This document shows, in pieces, positions 45,226 through 56,805 of a DNA stretch of 64,000 nucleotides; positions within the stretch are counted from its first letter, which is position 1, and every line of letters begins with the position of its first letter. The translations under genes were made by a program, and so were the position numbers. This DNA comes from Sabellastarte sp. h YS-2021 (lineage: Eukaryota; Annelida; Polychaeta; Sabellida; Sabellidae). The stretch spans positions 30,012,614 to 30,076,613 of the forward strand of contig OZ024930.1 of the NCBI GenBank assembly GCA_964017235.1, written 5' to 3'. The notes under the pieces are model-generated. The model was not told the DNA's origin. It saw only the letters and a program-made list of their open reading frames with translations, and ran no database searches.

Positions 45226-45860
45226 GCCATTAAAAGTAATAATTTTTATTTATATATTTAGCATGAAGCAAATACTCGGATGTAATATGATTTAGAATGC
45301 ATAGACAGGAACCGGAAATTAAACATACTGGGCTGTAAACAAGACAGAGTTTCTTGCTTTACGAGAGCCCCTTGTGTCAAGGCGTGTGGTGTAGCTGATA
45401 GAGTTCATTGGTACTCTAAACCTTGGTAAATATGTACCATATATGCAAACAGATGGAGACAATAAAACTGCATAAAACAATAGAAATATGTACAGAACAA
45501 TGCATATCACCAATGCTTTATCGAAATATGATTCCATTAGAGTTGTTTTGGGGGGACAGCATTTTTCACTTCCTCGAGTTTTGGCGCCATTTTGCCATTT
45601 ATTCAACAAACTCCCACATCTAAATGGGCTTGTCATATATATATTTTTCCATGTTCGTTTCTAATTGTCACATGAGATTTCCTGCTATTTCTTAAGACAA
45701 CAAATATCACAAAACTGCATTTTAAACTATTTTTATGGGCTGTTTGCTTTTAAAATGTTTTATTTTATGCTGTTACATATGTACACTGTTTTAAGTACCA
45801 ACAAACTCTACAGCACGCCAGTCTGTTGTGGTGACAGCAACTTGATGTAGACAGTACTTA
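45226..45860. other. Gene-free stretch, nothing recognised
   Basis: Overlapping frames on both strands near 45319-45636 have no recognisable domain. Confidence 0.45.
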
Positions 45861-45861
45861 A

Positions 45862-46440
45862 TGCCCCTGTTCCACCAAAGGATTAAGCCCCGATTGGGTC
45901 TGGGACCCTTAATCGTGGACAGTCTTGGAAAAAAATGGAAAAAAAAATTGACCAATGGACTGCAAAACAGAATCGATATGAAGGTCTGGGATTAAGTACA
46001 GATCGTCCTCAGGAAGCCTCAGGACGCCTCAGGTGGCCCCAGACAGTCCCTAACTGGTCTGGGACTAAGAACAGACTAAGCCATTTTTCTGGTCGGTTTG
46101 AACCACGATCCTGTCGTACACAAACCGACTGGGTCCCAGGACACCTCAGGCCTCCTGGGACTAAGCCCCGACTAACCCAGGATTAAGTCCCGACCCCACA
46201 AGGTGTCCTGAGGCGTCCCCAGGCGTCCCCAGAAAGAGATAGCCGATTTTTGTTTTGCAATGGGACTAAGGGTCGCAGGAAGCCTGGGACTAAGAATAGA
46301 GGGTCTGGGACTAAGGGTCGGCGACTAAGGGTCGCAGGCGGCCTGGGACAGCATAGGACTGTGTAAATTTGGTCTGAGGAGGCCTGAGGAAGCCTGGGAC
46401 TGGACATTTTGTTTATGGCGGGAAAAAATAATCGGTTGGG
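45862..46440. repeat. GC-rich block built from CTGGGACTAAG repeats
   Basis: Phrases such as CTGGGACTAAG, 'aggcctgggac', 'cctcaggacgcctcagg' and 'aggcgtccccag' recur in both orientations many times, in sharp contrast to AT-rich flanks. The left edge 'cccctgttccaccaaaggattaagc' looks like an element end, but I cannot find its mirror. Frames on both strands (45935-46186 plus, 46183-46500 minus) are low-complexity and not credible genes. It could be a foldback element. Confidence 0.5.
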
Positions 46441-46540
46441 GTCGGGAGAAATATCAAACATGTAAAACCATGAAGTACTTTTTGGTCGCCTTGCTAACAA
46501 ACAAACAGATTACAACAATCACATAACCTCCTTGGCAGAA
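46441..46540 (+). repeat. Terminus of the CTCC..GGAGGT repeat family
   Basis: 'ttgctaacaaacaaacagat' then 'cataacctccttggcagaat'. Only the right end of a copy is present, next to the GC-rich block. Confidence 0.5.
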
Positions 46541-46796
46541 TTAATGACTTGCCATCATGGTCGGTGTGTGGTATCTTCTAAAACAGCAATTGATACTTCA
46601 TTGTTGGTTCATACCTCTACAGGCCAAAGACTCATATCTTAGACCATGATGAGTTGAACATATTCCACCAAATGACACAGGAAAGTGGGTTGAAAATGGA
46701 TGAGTGTGTCCAGAAGTATGAAAGTATAAGTGATGGCATCGCACAGTTTCAAATAGATTTCAAATAGTTTTAACACATGCACTCAGCGAGTTCAAA

Positions 46797-47038
46797 ACCT
46801 CCGCCAAGGCACATGATAAGAAAATGGAAAGATCCTGATGTTTGACTTTTTTAGTATCCAAACAGTGATCAAGGTCAGTCTCAAAATGTAATGGGGTCAA
46901 GGTTTGGACCAAGGCCTATCTTCTCATTTTTCAAGAAGATCCAACCAATAGTGTTTGCAAGTCCTGCCGCCAAACAAACAGACACATACACAAACAAGCA
47001 ACTGTCGTAAATATAATGCTTCCTTGTCGGAGGTAATG
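46797..47038 (+). repeat. Dispersed repeat of the CTCC..GGAGGT family, near full length
   Basis: Starts 'acctccgccaaggcacatga', continues with 'gtgatcaaggtcagtctcaa' and 'caaacaaacagacacataca', and ends 'cttgtcggaggtaat'. The start and end phrases are complementary (CCTCCGCCAAGG / CCTTGTCGGAGG), so this family has short inverted termini. Confidence 0.65.
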
Positions 47039-47073
47039 ATAGAATGTATCACAATCCTGAAGAAACAAGAAGG

Positions 47074-47616
47074 TCTAGGTCCTGTATTAACGAAAGGTCT
47101 TAGCCAGGGCTTAGGATTAAACTTGAGACTATTGTCTTAGTCTTAGCGGTATTCACAAAGAAGTTAAGACCAGTCTTAGGCTTAAATAAGGGCTTAACTT
47201 TAAGACTGGTTGGTAGTGGGCTTAAAGAGGTTTTAAATGTGGCTGCCATAAACTTTTTTCCACTTCAAAATTTGAAATGGCTGTAAATAAAGTAGAATTA
47301 TACAGAACACCTCACTAAAGCAGTCTTTGGGAAGTTTATATGTGGTAACAAGGTTTTCCATTTCAAAACACCACTTTTCCTTAGATAAAATGCATTAAAT
47401 GAAGGATATCACCAATAGTATAGTTTGAATAGAAAAGAAAGGTCACATGACACAGAAAACCACTGTGGTTATTTGATAATCTTGTACCTAGCTAAGTCAT
47501 CCTTTGTGAATACGGTTTTAAAACAAAACTTAGCTGAGACAAAAGTTTTAACTTTAAGACTGGATTTGAGCCTAATACCTGGCTATTCTAAGACCTTTCA
47601 TGAATACAGGCCTAGA
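47074..47616 (-). mobile_element. MITE related to the CAGGGGCCG family, copy 3 (inverted)
   Basis: 543 bp with inverted ends (TCTAGGTCCTGTATTAACG / the complement of CATGAATACAGGCCTAGA) and subterminal 'cttaagac/gtcttag' repeats. The middle (47240-47490) is the reverse complement of the 44225-44480 core. It therefore combines the core of one MITE family with ends like those of the 14421 MITE. Confidence 0.78.
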
Positions 47617-47619
47617 AAT

Positions 47620-47935
47620 CTGGCCCTCACAGGAATAAATACAGTCAAATTAAAGTCACCTACACACCAATAGAAAAACCTTATTAACTTGAAAAATTCT
47701 CCAACTTTGTTATACTATCAGCATACAACAGAGATCTCTATTTGCCATGAACAGAACTTTATTATTTCTAGACCAGTTAAAGAAATTAAGTGTTCTCAGT
47801 TGATTGAGGGTTGTTGTCTGAACTTACCATGTCTGGTCATATATGGCTGGTGGATAAGTTCTTCAGGGTGTGTGCCGTGATAATTTTGAAGAGGTTCTTT
47901 TCTCGCAGAAGAGGAAGATGCACTATATACATAAC
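47620..47935. other. Gene-free stretch, nothing recognised
   Basis: Short overlapping frames only. Confidence 0.4.
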
Positions 47936-47939
47936 AAGA

Positions 47940-48957
47940 GCACTCATAGAGCGCAGACCTCCGCCAAGGGAGCTCAATTTGTGGACTATCATCAAAATCC
48001 ACCCTCAAATTATCTGGCTATAACTTCCTTTAAAAAAGCCTGGATCCAGATGATCCAGACAGTGATCCAGATCACTGCCAAAATCAAATCACTTGTTCCT
48101 GGTCCCATTTAGGACATTTCCTGAAAATTTCATCAAAATCCATCCATAACGTTTTGAGGTATTTGTCTTTAAAAATTATATTTCATGGATCCAGAAGATC
48201 CAGATAGTGGTCCGGATCATCACAAAATTGAATAATTTCTTCCTTTTAGAAGTTCTTTGTTATGCCATTTCTAACATATCCTAAATATATCATGAAAATC
48301 CACCCTAAAAATATTTGCAGCCTGGATCCAGATGACCCAGACAGTGATCGAGATCACTCCCAAAATCTAATCACTTGTTCCTTGTCCCATTTAGGCCATT
48401 TCCTGAAAATGTCATCAAAATCCATCCATAACTTTTTCAGGTATCTGTCTTTAAAATTGCCTTTCATGGATTCAGAAGATCCATATAAAGATCCGGATCA
48501 CTTCCAAAATTCGATCATTTCATCATTTTATCTTTTCAGACATATCCTGAAAATTTCATCAAATTAGTGCATAAGTTTTTGAGTTATCTTGTTCACAAAC
48601 ACATCTGGCAGACTGGATCAAGATGATCCAGTCAGTGATCCAGATCACTCCCAAAATCTAATCACTTGTTGCTTGTCCCATTTAGGACATTTCCTGAAAA
48701 TTTCATCAAAATGCATCCATAATTTTTTTAGTTATCTGTCTTTAAAAATTACATTTCATGGATCCAGAAGATCCAGATAGTGATCCGGATCACTCCCAAA
48801 ATTTAATCATTTCTTCCTTTTACCTTTTCAGACATACCCTGAAAATTTCATCAAAATCCGTCAATAAGTTTTCGAGTTATCTTGTTCACAAACAAACAGA
48901 CGGACGGACAGACGGTCCCAGGTGAAAACATAACCCCCTTGGTGGAGGTAACAAAAT
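47940..48957 (+). repeat. Tandem array of the CTCC..GGAGGT dispersed repeat, three bodies
   Basis: Starts 'cagacctccgccaaggg' and ends 'acccccttggtggaggtaac', again complementary termini. Between them the module 'tggatccagatgatccagac' (48041, 48313, 48616) … 'aagatccagatagtg' … 'catcaaaatccatccataa' is repeated three times with a period of roughly 270-300 bp. Confidence 0.75.
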
Positions 48958-49930
48958 GATGTGATATATGGTTCCAGAGTTACATTGGGTGCCTTATTAA
49001 AAAGTATGAACATTGTACTAAATTGGCACTGACAGAAAGTAAACTAAGTTTTTAAGGCAATAGTTCAAGCAACCAGAATAATATGTTCAAGTTAATGTTT
49101 TCAATAATCCTGACACAAACAAGCAGTCAATTAGGAACCATAAACCATTCGCCAGTGACCCAGAATCAGATACTATTGCAAAAAATAATCCCTTAACATC
49201 CTGGAGTCCCCCAAAGTCTCAATCCAGATTATATTTGAGGACTCTTACTGCAATTGTATTTTTTATTGCTTTAAGGACTTTACATTTCCAAAGCATGTGT
49301 AAACAGGCTAAATAATACCTGAGAGAGCACAAACTCTCGCCTTGGGAACCAAAAATCAGATATTGTCAAGAATCCTTAAAAACATTATGGAGACCCGATG
49401 CAGATAATGATCAACTATGAAGAGCACATATAGACCTTGTGTGAATATAAGACCCCAACTGAATTAATAGTTTGAATGATTTAGATGACATTGTGAAAAA
49501 TCCCTAAAAAAATCTGGAATCTCAACCTAAATGCAGATCATCTTTGAGCATCACCAAGCATTAAGCGAACCGGAGAGTATACATGGACCCTGACTTAGTT
49601 TGTTTCAAAATTTAATTGCAATATTAAAAAAAATAACACAGATTTGAAGATTGCTTTTCAAAATATTATGATGATGACTAATTGACAAATTGACAAATTG
49701 ACTAATTGACAAATTGCTGTAGAATTAGATTTGACATTACAATGAAAATGCTAAAGGTTGAAATAAAACATACAGGAATGCACCTCATGACACTGAACAC
49801 AGTGTTAAGAAGTTGATTATAATTTTAAAATCTTTGCATAAAATATTCTAAATCCTATGTAGCCCTAAATGGCAGGTTAAGAGTTAATTCACAAACTCTA
49901 CTTTTTCTACTCTCAAAATTTACTTAGCAT
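48958..49930 (+). repeat. Decayed irregular repeat
   Basis: 'aatcagata' followed by 'aatcccttaa..tctggag..cc' recurs near 49163, 49354 and 49482 with decay. A short TTGACAAA run lies at 49679-49716. No gene. Confidence 0.45.
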
Positions 49931-49933
49931 CAA

Positions 49934-50156
49934 TTTATTTATTAGGGGTTTTACGTAGCTGTACAAGTCATATCACGACGAGTACTATTTTGGGTGGAGG
50001 AAAGAAGTACATACAGCTGGTCAAGGTTCTGTATTGTAAACTGCCTATCATTAGTAAAAAGTACCAACCTTTTCCAGGTAAGGTCCGGTGTTTCAACTGC
50101 TAGCCTCAGAGGTGGGAGGCAAGTGTGTTATCACTGCACAACCACGACCCCTTACG
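49934..50156 (-). mobile_element. tRNA-derived SINE (minus) with 9-bp target duplication
   Basis: TAGCATCAA lies at 49925-49933 and again at 50157-50165. Reading on the minus strand the head is 'ggggtcgtggttgtgcagtg', then the B-box zone 'tagcagttgaaacac', the body, and a short 'ataaat' tail. The A-rich tail abuts the left duplication, as retroposition predicts. Confidence 0.82.
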
Positions 50157-50165
50157 TAGCATCAA

Positions 50166-51205
50166 GATAAAACATACGCTAGCAAAAACTCGATATAAGC
50201 TAATGCAATCTACTTATTTGCAGGCACAATATCTTACTTATGGAGGGGACAGTCAAGGGACATCCTAGGTGAGTAGCCATCTATTTCAATTCTCTCTTCA
50301 GAAGTTCATCCAGTTTTAACATGTACAAACTCCAGTGTATCCAAAAAACATTTGCTTCTGAAAGAGTCCATTGGTTACCATGCAGTCAAATTTCGCTGTA
50401 TCTTAAACATGGCCACTTTGGTTTATATTTTTTGCAGTGCTTATCCCAGCTCTTTTGGTTCTCTTTTGTATATTCATTGTAGTAGATATTGAACAATATA
50501 TCATTGTCCATTTGAAAGGTTCTTGGAGGTCTCTCAATTCTACCCATCTGTACGTCAAGCTTAGTGACAAGTCCAGTTACAAAATTGGGCATATTTGGGA
50601 TTATTTGAACTCCTAGTTGTCAATAGTTCAAAACATCTTGTGCTAACTTTTGTTATGGATCCCAAAACAAGTAGGTCATATACAATGATAAATTATATGA
50701 CAAAAACTTTAGGATTTAATACACACAGACAATTTGTCCACCTGCATAGACAGACGGCATCGGGGAATACTTCAAACGCATTTCAGAAATACAGAATCTT
50801 ATCTATTAATGCTGTATTCATTTAGTTTTGTTTGGTGCCATCTGTCTCAACATTGGTAAACATTATATTTCTTCTTTTATTCACAGTGACCATATTATAA
50901 TAAATACAGAATTACTCCTATGATTGAGAAGTGTTGATCAGTTATAGGTCTAATTTAGGTGAGTTTTTGACACAAATTTTATCTTGTATAGTTTTAGTGT
51001 TAATAGCTCCAATAATAGTTGTGTTACCCCCTTAACACTGTGCCAAATATCATTCCCTTAGTATTTATGCAAATGTTTAATATATTATTTTTTCTTTCTC
51101 AAATTGATGAAAATCCTGTTAATCATGGGAATAATAAATCATCTATTTGCTTACAATTCATGTGGACAATGTAGAAGCACAACTTGGTCACTCCTCAGTG
51201 ACAAC
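50166..51205. other. Gene-free stretch, nothing recognised
   Basis: No supported feature. Confidence 0.5.
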
Positions 51206-51210
51206 ATGTA

Positions 51211-51570
51211 ACATGTAACAGAGCATACATGGTAAAGCCTTGAATTAATCACATGTAACAGAGCATACATGGTAAAGCCTTGAATTAATCACATGTAACA
51301 GAGCATACATGGTAAAGCCTTGAATTAATCACATGTAACAGAGCATACATGGTAAAGCCTTGAATTAATCACATGTAACAGAGCATACATGGTAAAGCCT
51401 TGAATTAATCACATGTAACAGAGCATACATGGTAAAGCCTTGAATTAATCACATGTAACAGAGCATACATGGTAAAGCCTTGAATTAATCACATGTAACA
51501 GAGCATACATGGTAAAGCCTTGAATTAATCACATGTAACAGAGCATACATGGTAAAGCCTTGAATTAATC
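51211..51570 (+). repeat. 40-bp tandem repeat, nine identical copies
   Basis: The unit beginning ACATGTAACAGAGCATACAT repeats every 40 bp from 51211 to 51570 without a single difference that I can see. A partial unit (ACATGTA) precedes it. Perfect identity implies very recent expansion or an assembly effect. Confidence 0.97.
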
Positions 51571-51668
51571 AATCCAATATCACCCTTTTCTAAAGATAGA
51601 CCACAAACTGATCACAGGCTTTTCAGCAATGAAAGACAAAGAAAGCAATGTTTTAAAATATTTTTGCA

Positions 51669-51914
51669 GAGGACCATGGTGGTGCAGTGGTAAGACACTC
51701 GCCTCCCACCTCTGAGGTCTGCGGTTCAAGCCTAGGACCTTATGTGGGAAAGTTGGTAGTTGCTTACTGATGGTCGGCAGTTTATAGCACAGAACCTTGG
51801 CCAACTGTATGTACTTTCTTTCTCTGAAAACTACATCAACTCACGAAACCACCTCTCGTGATATGACCTGTACAGTGTTAAAAGTGACGTAAATCCATAA
51901 ATATATGAATTAAT
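51669..51914 (+). mobile_element. tRNA-derived SINE copy
   Basis: 'ccatggtggtgcagtggtaa' (A box), 'tctgcggttcaagcctagga' (B box), then the family body and an ATAAATATATGAATT tail. A short extra segment ('aaaactacatcaactcacg') sits in the body relative to 24307 and 35375. Confidence 0.82.
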
Positions 51915-52585
51915 TGATATTTCTACAAATATTTGGGAAGTGATAACTGAACATTAAAATACATTAAATACTGGATGTGTTATGAGGTTTATTAGTCCCA
52001 CCGAAAAACACTTTAATTTTTTTAACTAGAAACATTCAGGCACTACTCAGCATATTAATTTGGGCTCATTACATGATTACTGGATACAGATAATAATACT
52101 ACCGTATATGGAACACATGAAAGAGTTGTATTCATTAAGTGTTTACCAATTTTTTTTCAAAATAGATCTATAAACTGATCCCAGGAGTTTCATCAATTAG
52201 AGAAGGAAGAAGTAATATACTTAATACAGGGGGATGATATTTGTCACGGTGATAAAGGGATAACACACCTGTTTTTCAGTTATTGACATTACAAATATGC
52301 AAAACAATGTTTGTGTTTTTGAGCTTCAAAGTCCAAAATTCACCCAAAAAATTAGACCCATAAACTGATCATTGCTTCTGTCTTGCATTAACAGAGATAA
52401 AATTAGAATTCTTTGAACTCTGTTCTGTTTGAACACGATATTTGTTTGTTGGTCTATCCATCAACCTAATGAGTTCACACTCGCACCAATGAGTATTTGA
52501 ATAACACTTCGGGGTGTTTTTGTAACAGGCTATTGTATTGGTTAAAGCATCTAGCTCACAAGGGAAAGGTTGCAATGACATTTGT
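51915..52585. other. Gene-free stretch, nothing recognised
   Basis: No supported feature. Confidence 0.5.
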
Positions 52586-52589
52586 CCGT

Positions 52590-52790
52590 AAACTGCTTCC
52601 TGCCATAACTTGTCACACCTGAAACATGAAAGTACTTCTTTTTGTTTGCTTTATCTCAATTTCATCTGATAAAAACATGCATTGACACAAATAGATTGGG
52701 TATAAATAGACTTTACACAACATAATACTAATTATGTGTCCTTTTTAGTGGGTACTCATGCAGGTTTGCCAACGTTGCTTGTATTTTAAT
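52590..52790 (+). repeat. Old dispersed repeat (AAATATGCATTG family)
   Basis: 'aaaacatgcattgacacaaa' followed by 'tataaatagactttacacaa' and 'aatactaattatgtgtcc' parallels 20230-20360 and 36945-37010. Confidence 0.42.
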
Positions 52791-52869
52791 CCAGGGAAAG
52801 AGAGAGCATCGATTTGAGAGCAAAAGAAGGAAATTCAGAATCCACAGGTGTTGTCAATTTCATCAAAGT

Positions 52870-52980
52870 CCAGAGACAAAAGAAAAATGATCTGTAGAAG
52901 AGCAAACTCTAGCGAGGCTCGTGCTTAAAAAGATCTCTAGAAAGGCGAGCCCCACTTGAGCTCATGCTTAAAAATCTTCA
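52870..52980 (+). repeat. Two tandem 5S-SINE tail fragments
   Basis: 'aaactctagcgaggctcgtg' plus 'cttaaaaagatctctagaaa' and again 'gcgagccccacttgagctca' plus 'tgcttaaaaatc'. These match the tail of the SINEs at 10211 and 57368. Confidence 0.5.
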
Positions 52981-53110
52981 TTTGGCTCAATTTCCATAGC
53001 GCTTAATCTCTGCCGACTGCTGACTCTGAGGCACAACAAATCAGAGTCCGATGTCATTTATACTGTTATGTAAAAAGCAACCACGGAGACCCAAGAGAAG
53101 GAAAAAACTA
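52981..53110 (+). repeat. Dispersed repeat, 'tatagcgcttaatctc' family
   Basis: 'ccatagcgcttaatctctgc', 'ctgaggcacaac' and 'aaccacggagac' follow the order seen at 9115 and 38105. Confidence 0.5.
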
Positions 53111-54140
53111 AGGTGGATATATTGTATGGATTAGTTGGAGTGTTGGACTTCTACCAATGGAAATGTAGATGACAACCAAATATAAATTTTATAATGGTAT
53201 TGATGATCCTCTGATTGTTATGTAATTTTGTACCATATTGGAGCATATGTCTAGTTACCACATTTATGGCCACCTTTTCTTATGGTCATAGCTATATGTA
53301 CTTGTTTATAACTTGACCACACGGCTCTTTTGACTCCAAAAAGAGGCAGTCATATCTGAGCAGTAAACGGTACAGAACGAGCCGTTCCATTTATCCATAC
53401 CTTCATTGGCCACCCTTCTAGCTTGTAGATCTAATATTGCTCATGTGTGGTCATAGCAGTAGCTACATCCAACACTTTTATAATGCTATTATAAATGCAA
53501 ATCACTGTCCGAGTTGTGTCGAATCGCATCAAAGGGGTCCTTCCCAAATACAAAACCAAATGAATTATACCAAAGATGCCCATAAAAATCCGACGTAGAT
53601 TGAACCAGAAATGGAGGTGAAGGAGTCCATTCGGTCATAACTGGTGATTCCAACAGAGAAAAGTGTGACCTCTGTGTAAGCAAATACACAAATCTGTATT
53701 TTGCGTCTGTCAGAAAAATAGAACAAGTTATGAAGCAGCTTTCAATTTCCATAAGGTACATTCTAAAGTCATGTTTTTGGCATGTTATCTTATATCTGCT
53801 AACAGAATATTGCAATTAAGTTAAAACATTCTATAGTAAATTTGTTCATTTCATTACTTAAAATACCACATTAAAACTATGTATTATATACAAATAAAAT
53901 CTTGTAATTGATTCAGTGACAAGCATAAATTTATGGATTGTTTTTCCCAACTGAAGACTCCCATTGTGTGTTATTTTATTTTTTCAGTTTTAAAAACTGA
54001 AATTATTCTGTTTGAACACAATATACTTCTATTAGTGAATTGCCTTTGACATAAATAGAGCCGGAAGTCATACAATATGCATGGGGAAGGGTCCGACCAG
54101 GGAGGAGTTGTAGAGCATGGTACAGGAAGGTTCAAATGAT
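53111..54140. other. Gene-free stretch, nothing recognised
   Basis: The minus-strand frame at 53489-53815 (108 codons) has no recognisable feature. Confidence 0.45.
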
Positions 54141-54144
54141 ATGG

Positions 54145-54479
54145 AAAAGTCTACATATTTATTCCTTTATCCTTTATTCAGCATACATAAGTAACTAGGC
54201 AAATGGAAGCCTCTAAGTCTCTGGTTTACCATCCCAACTGCTGGTATTGCCAAATACGAAGTTTTTCTAACAGAAAGCATAGTATGATTCTCTGCAAAAA
54301 TAGTTTAAAAAAAAAAAGTCTACATATTTATTCCTTTATCCTTTATTCAGCATACATAAGTAACTAGGCAAATGGAAGCCTCTAAGTCTCTGGTTTACCA
54401 TCCCAACTGCTGGTATTGCCAAATACGAAGTTTTTCTAACAGAAAGCATAGTATGATTCTCTGCAAAAATAGTTTTAAA
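54145..54479 (+). repeat. 169-bp direct duplication
   Basis: About 165 bp starting AAAAGTCTACATATTT at 54145 is repeated at 54314 with no difference that I can see. The junction is a run of A (54307-54317). Confidence 0.95.
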
Positions 54480-54549
54480 ACTTTTAAAATATTTCTGTTT
54501 TTGAGTAGCCTTGCTGAAGGCTCAAGTTTCTTTGCATTTCTGGAAAATT

Positions 54550-54745
54550 TTCAGTTCAGATAATGAAGTTTCAGTTTCTATAATGTACTCATACATGTAC
54601 TGACTTCAAAGCAGCAAACAGCTAAGAGAGAGTCTGATTCAGTTCTATATGTTTACATGTATGAGTGTTTTATGAATACCATATATCTGTGTGCATGTTT
54701 GAAAGGATAACATGCAAATTTGAGCCTTAAGCAAGGCTAGTTTTT
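54550..54745 (+). repeat. Dispersed repeat ending in GCCTTAAGCAAGG
   Basis: 'ataatgaagtttcagtttct', 'tgtactcata', 'gttttatgaataccatatat' and 'tttgagccttaagcaaggct' match 13610-13815. Confidence 0.55.
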
Positions 54746-55620
54746 GAGTATCTTTATGTATAGAAAATGGTCTCTATTCCATTGTCAGCAAAGATATCTT
54801 GCTGATATTTCATGATAACAGTAAGAATAACCATTAAGTTTAGTTAAAAAGCAGTTTAATAAATTTAACCTGTTCACCATCAAAATATTCTATTGTACCA
54901 AAGGAAATTCCGGGGATGGAAGACCAACAGACAGTTCAAGTTGCTAAAACACACACACAATATTTATATAGCGTCCTGGCACATACTTATTTTTAACAAC
55001 AAATTACAATATAGTAAGAGTTTTCGAGCATGCTTAGCCATCTATGTTGGCGTATGAGGAATTGAGGTCGAACCCTTCAGATTTAACCCTTGAACCATCA
55101 AATTTATCCATGCCAAATAATCTCCTATTTGTGAGGGAGCACTCGAAATTTCAAGATGGCGGCTGCAGTTTTGGGGAAAATGTGAAACCAAAGTCTAATA
55201 CTACTTGTTAGTCATGTGTTAGCTTCAGTAAATTTGACATTTTTTTTGTTATCTGAACGGTTTCGTTAAATTTTAGTGTTGAAGTGTCTTATTTTTGCAC
55301 AGTTATAATATTAACAGATGTTTTGTCATTTTTTCTTGTTTTTACAACTCTGACATGTATCAGACTTATATAGCTTGTCAACTCAGAAAACATTATTTGC
55401 GCATGCTTGAAATTTCTCCTCGGAACACTCCACGCTGAAAGCTAAATACACTCTTTGTAACACAGCACAGAAGGAAAGTAAAGAATTTTACATGGGTGTT
55501 GACCGGTTTCCAACAGACATGTCTCTGGCGAATACACTTTGCTGCCCACTGACAGGGCAATGGACAAGATTGTTAATGGTGTAAAATACATTTTACCAAA
55601 GACATTTTAAATTCAAAAGA
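54746..55620. other. Gene-free stretch with a YY1-like motif
   Basis: CAAGATGGCGGC at 55152-55163 matches the YY1 consensus. The ATG inside it opens only a nine-codon frame. Nothing else is recognised. Confidence 0.45.
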
Positions 55621-55621
55621 A

Positions 55622-55850
55622 CACATTCCGTCTGCCAAGGCATTTATGATTTTTTTAAAAAGGTATCAGTAATCAGGAAACATTAAAAGTACTCTAGAAA
55701 TGTATCCAGGTAGGGATCCAGATCACATTGAAAATTTAATGGGATATAAGTTGCACCAAGACTCATCTTCCCATTTTTACATGAATATCCCATCAGTGGT
55801 ATTTCCACCATCCTGCTTACAACAAACAGACACACAAATGGTCATGAATT
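55622..55850 (+). repeat. Dispersed repeat of the CTCC..GGAGGT family, partial
   Basis: 'ccgtctgccaaggcatttat', 'aggtagggatccagatcaca' and 'acaaacagacacacaaatgg'. The usual right terminus is missing. Confidence 0.5.
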
Positions 55851-55933
55851 TAATCGCTTAAATAATGGCTTATGTACTTGAACCCATAAGCAGGTTTTAA
55901 TTTTAATAAATGACTGCTACTACTAAATTTAAA

Positions 55934-55947
55934 CCCCCCCCCCCCCC
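55934..55947. repeat. Poly-C run (14 C)
   Basis: Homopolymer; its length is likely uncertain in any assembly. Confidence 0.8.
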
Positions 55948-56440
55948 AACTATCCAGCAGGGCATAAAATGAAGGGGTGAATATTTTCCACAGTTTATTA
56001 CATAGGTCCGGACAAGTGGGAGTTGATGCTTATTAATAACATCATGAGGCTGGCCAAACACTGTAGCTTTATGTTGTTTGTGTAGTCTTATGATGGATCA
56101 GTCTAATAAAAGAGATGTTTTTGTGTCCCTGTAAAAATGTACCCTTGTTTTCTCGTGATAATGTAATTGTCTTGTCACTAGTTATTAATTCACTAAATTG
56201 ATGACAACTGGTGAAACCTCTATTTTTTTACAGTCATATATGAGGTGTCATGGAAAATTAGCTAGTTGTTATAGAGCTGTTCCACTATTTGAAAATTGGA
56301 TTCTTGTAATTTTCTTGAATGATAAAATGTTGAAAATTAGAAGTTTTAAGAGGTTTTACTGTTCAAAAGTGACAAGTGTTCTTACTTCTGATAGGGAAGT
56401 TATGTTATCTTGCTTTAGGCTAATCTCTTTTGCTAAAGTG
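55948..56440. other. Gene-free stretch, nothing recognised
   Basis: The frame at 56198-56461 has no recognisable domain and its end overlaps a repeat. Confidence 0.4.
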
Positions 56441-56590
56441 TACGATATTTTGTATTCATAAAGCTCTCTTACATGTTGTGAAATATAAGCTCATCAGGCA
56501 GACACTGTCTCAGCTGTATGCTAATGTAAAAGCCAGTAAATATATGAAAAGTTAATTATATAAACTGAAACTTCATTACCTGAACTAATT
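56440..56590 (-). repeat. Dispersed repeat, 13610 family (minus)
   Basis: The reverse complement gives 'aatgaagtttcagtttatat', 'actggcttttacattagcat' and 'gctttatgaatac', as at 13610-13740. Confidence 0.5.
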
Positions 56591-56677
56591 CCTAATTTTA
56601 AAGAAACTTGAGTCTTTATCTAGGCTATGTTGTTGGGTGCCTTCATTTGTTTGTCGCCTTTCTCTGTGTTCCCAATT

Positions 56678-56805
56678 ACTCTCAAAGGTAATTAATGATT
56701 AGTTAATTCATCAAAATTTAATGTGGATAGGGTCTGGTCAAACTCTCAAAAGTAATTAATGATTAGTTAATTCATCAAAATTTAATGTGGATAGGGTCTG
56801 GTCAA
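56678..56805 (+). repeat. 64-bp tandem duplication
   Basis: The units ACTCTCAAAGGTAATTAATG.. at 56678 and 56742 differ by one base (G/A). Confidence 0.93.

Noticed and set aside
45935-46500. Overlapping proline- and arginine-rich ORFs on both strands
   Set aside because: The composition comes from the GC-rich repeated motifs; no conserved domain and no sensible start context.
51211-51570. CRISPR array
   Set aside because: The 40-bp units are contiguous with no unique spacers, and the genome is eukaryotic.
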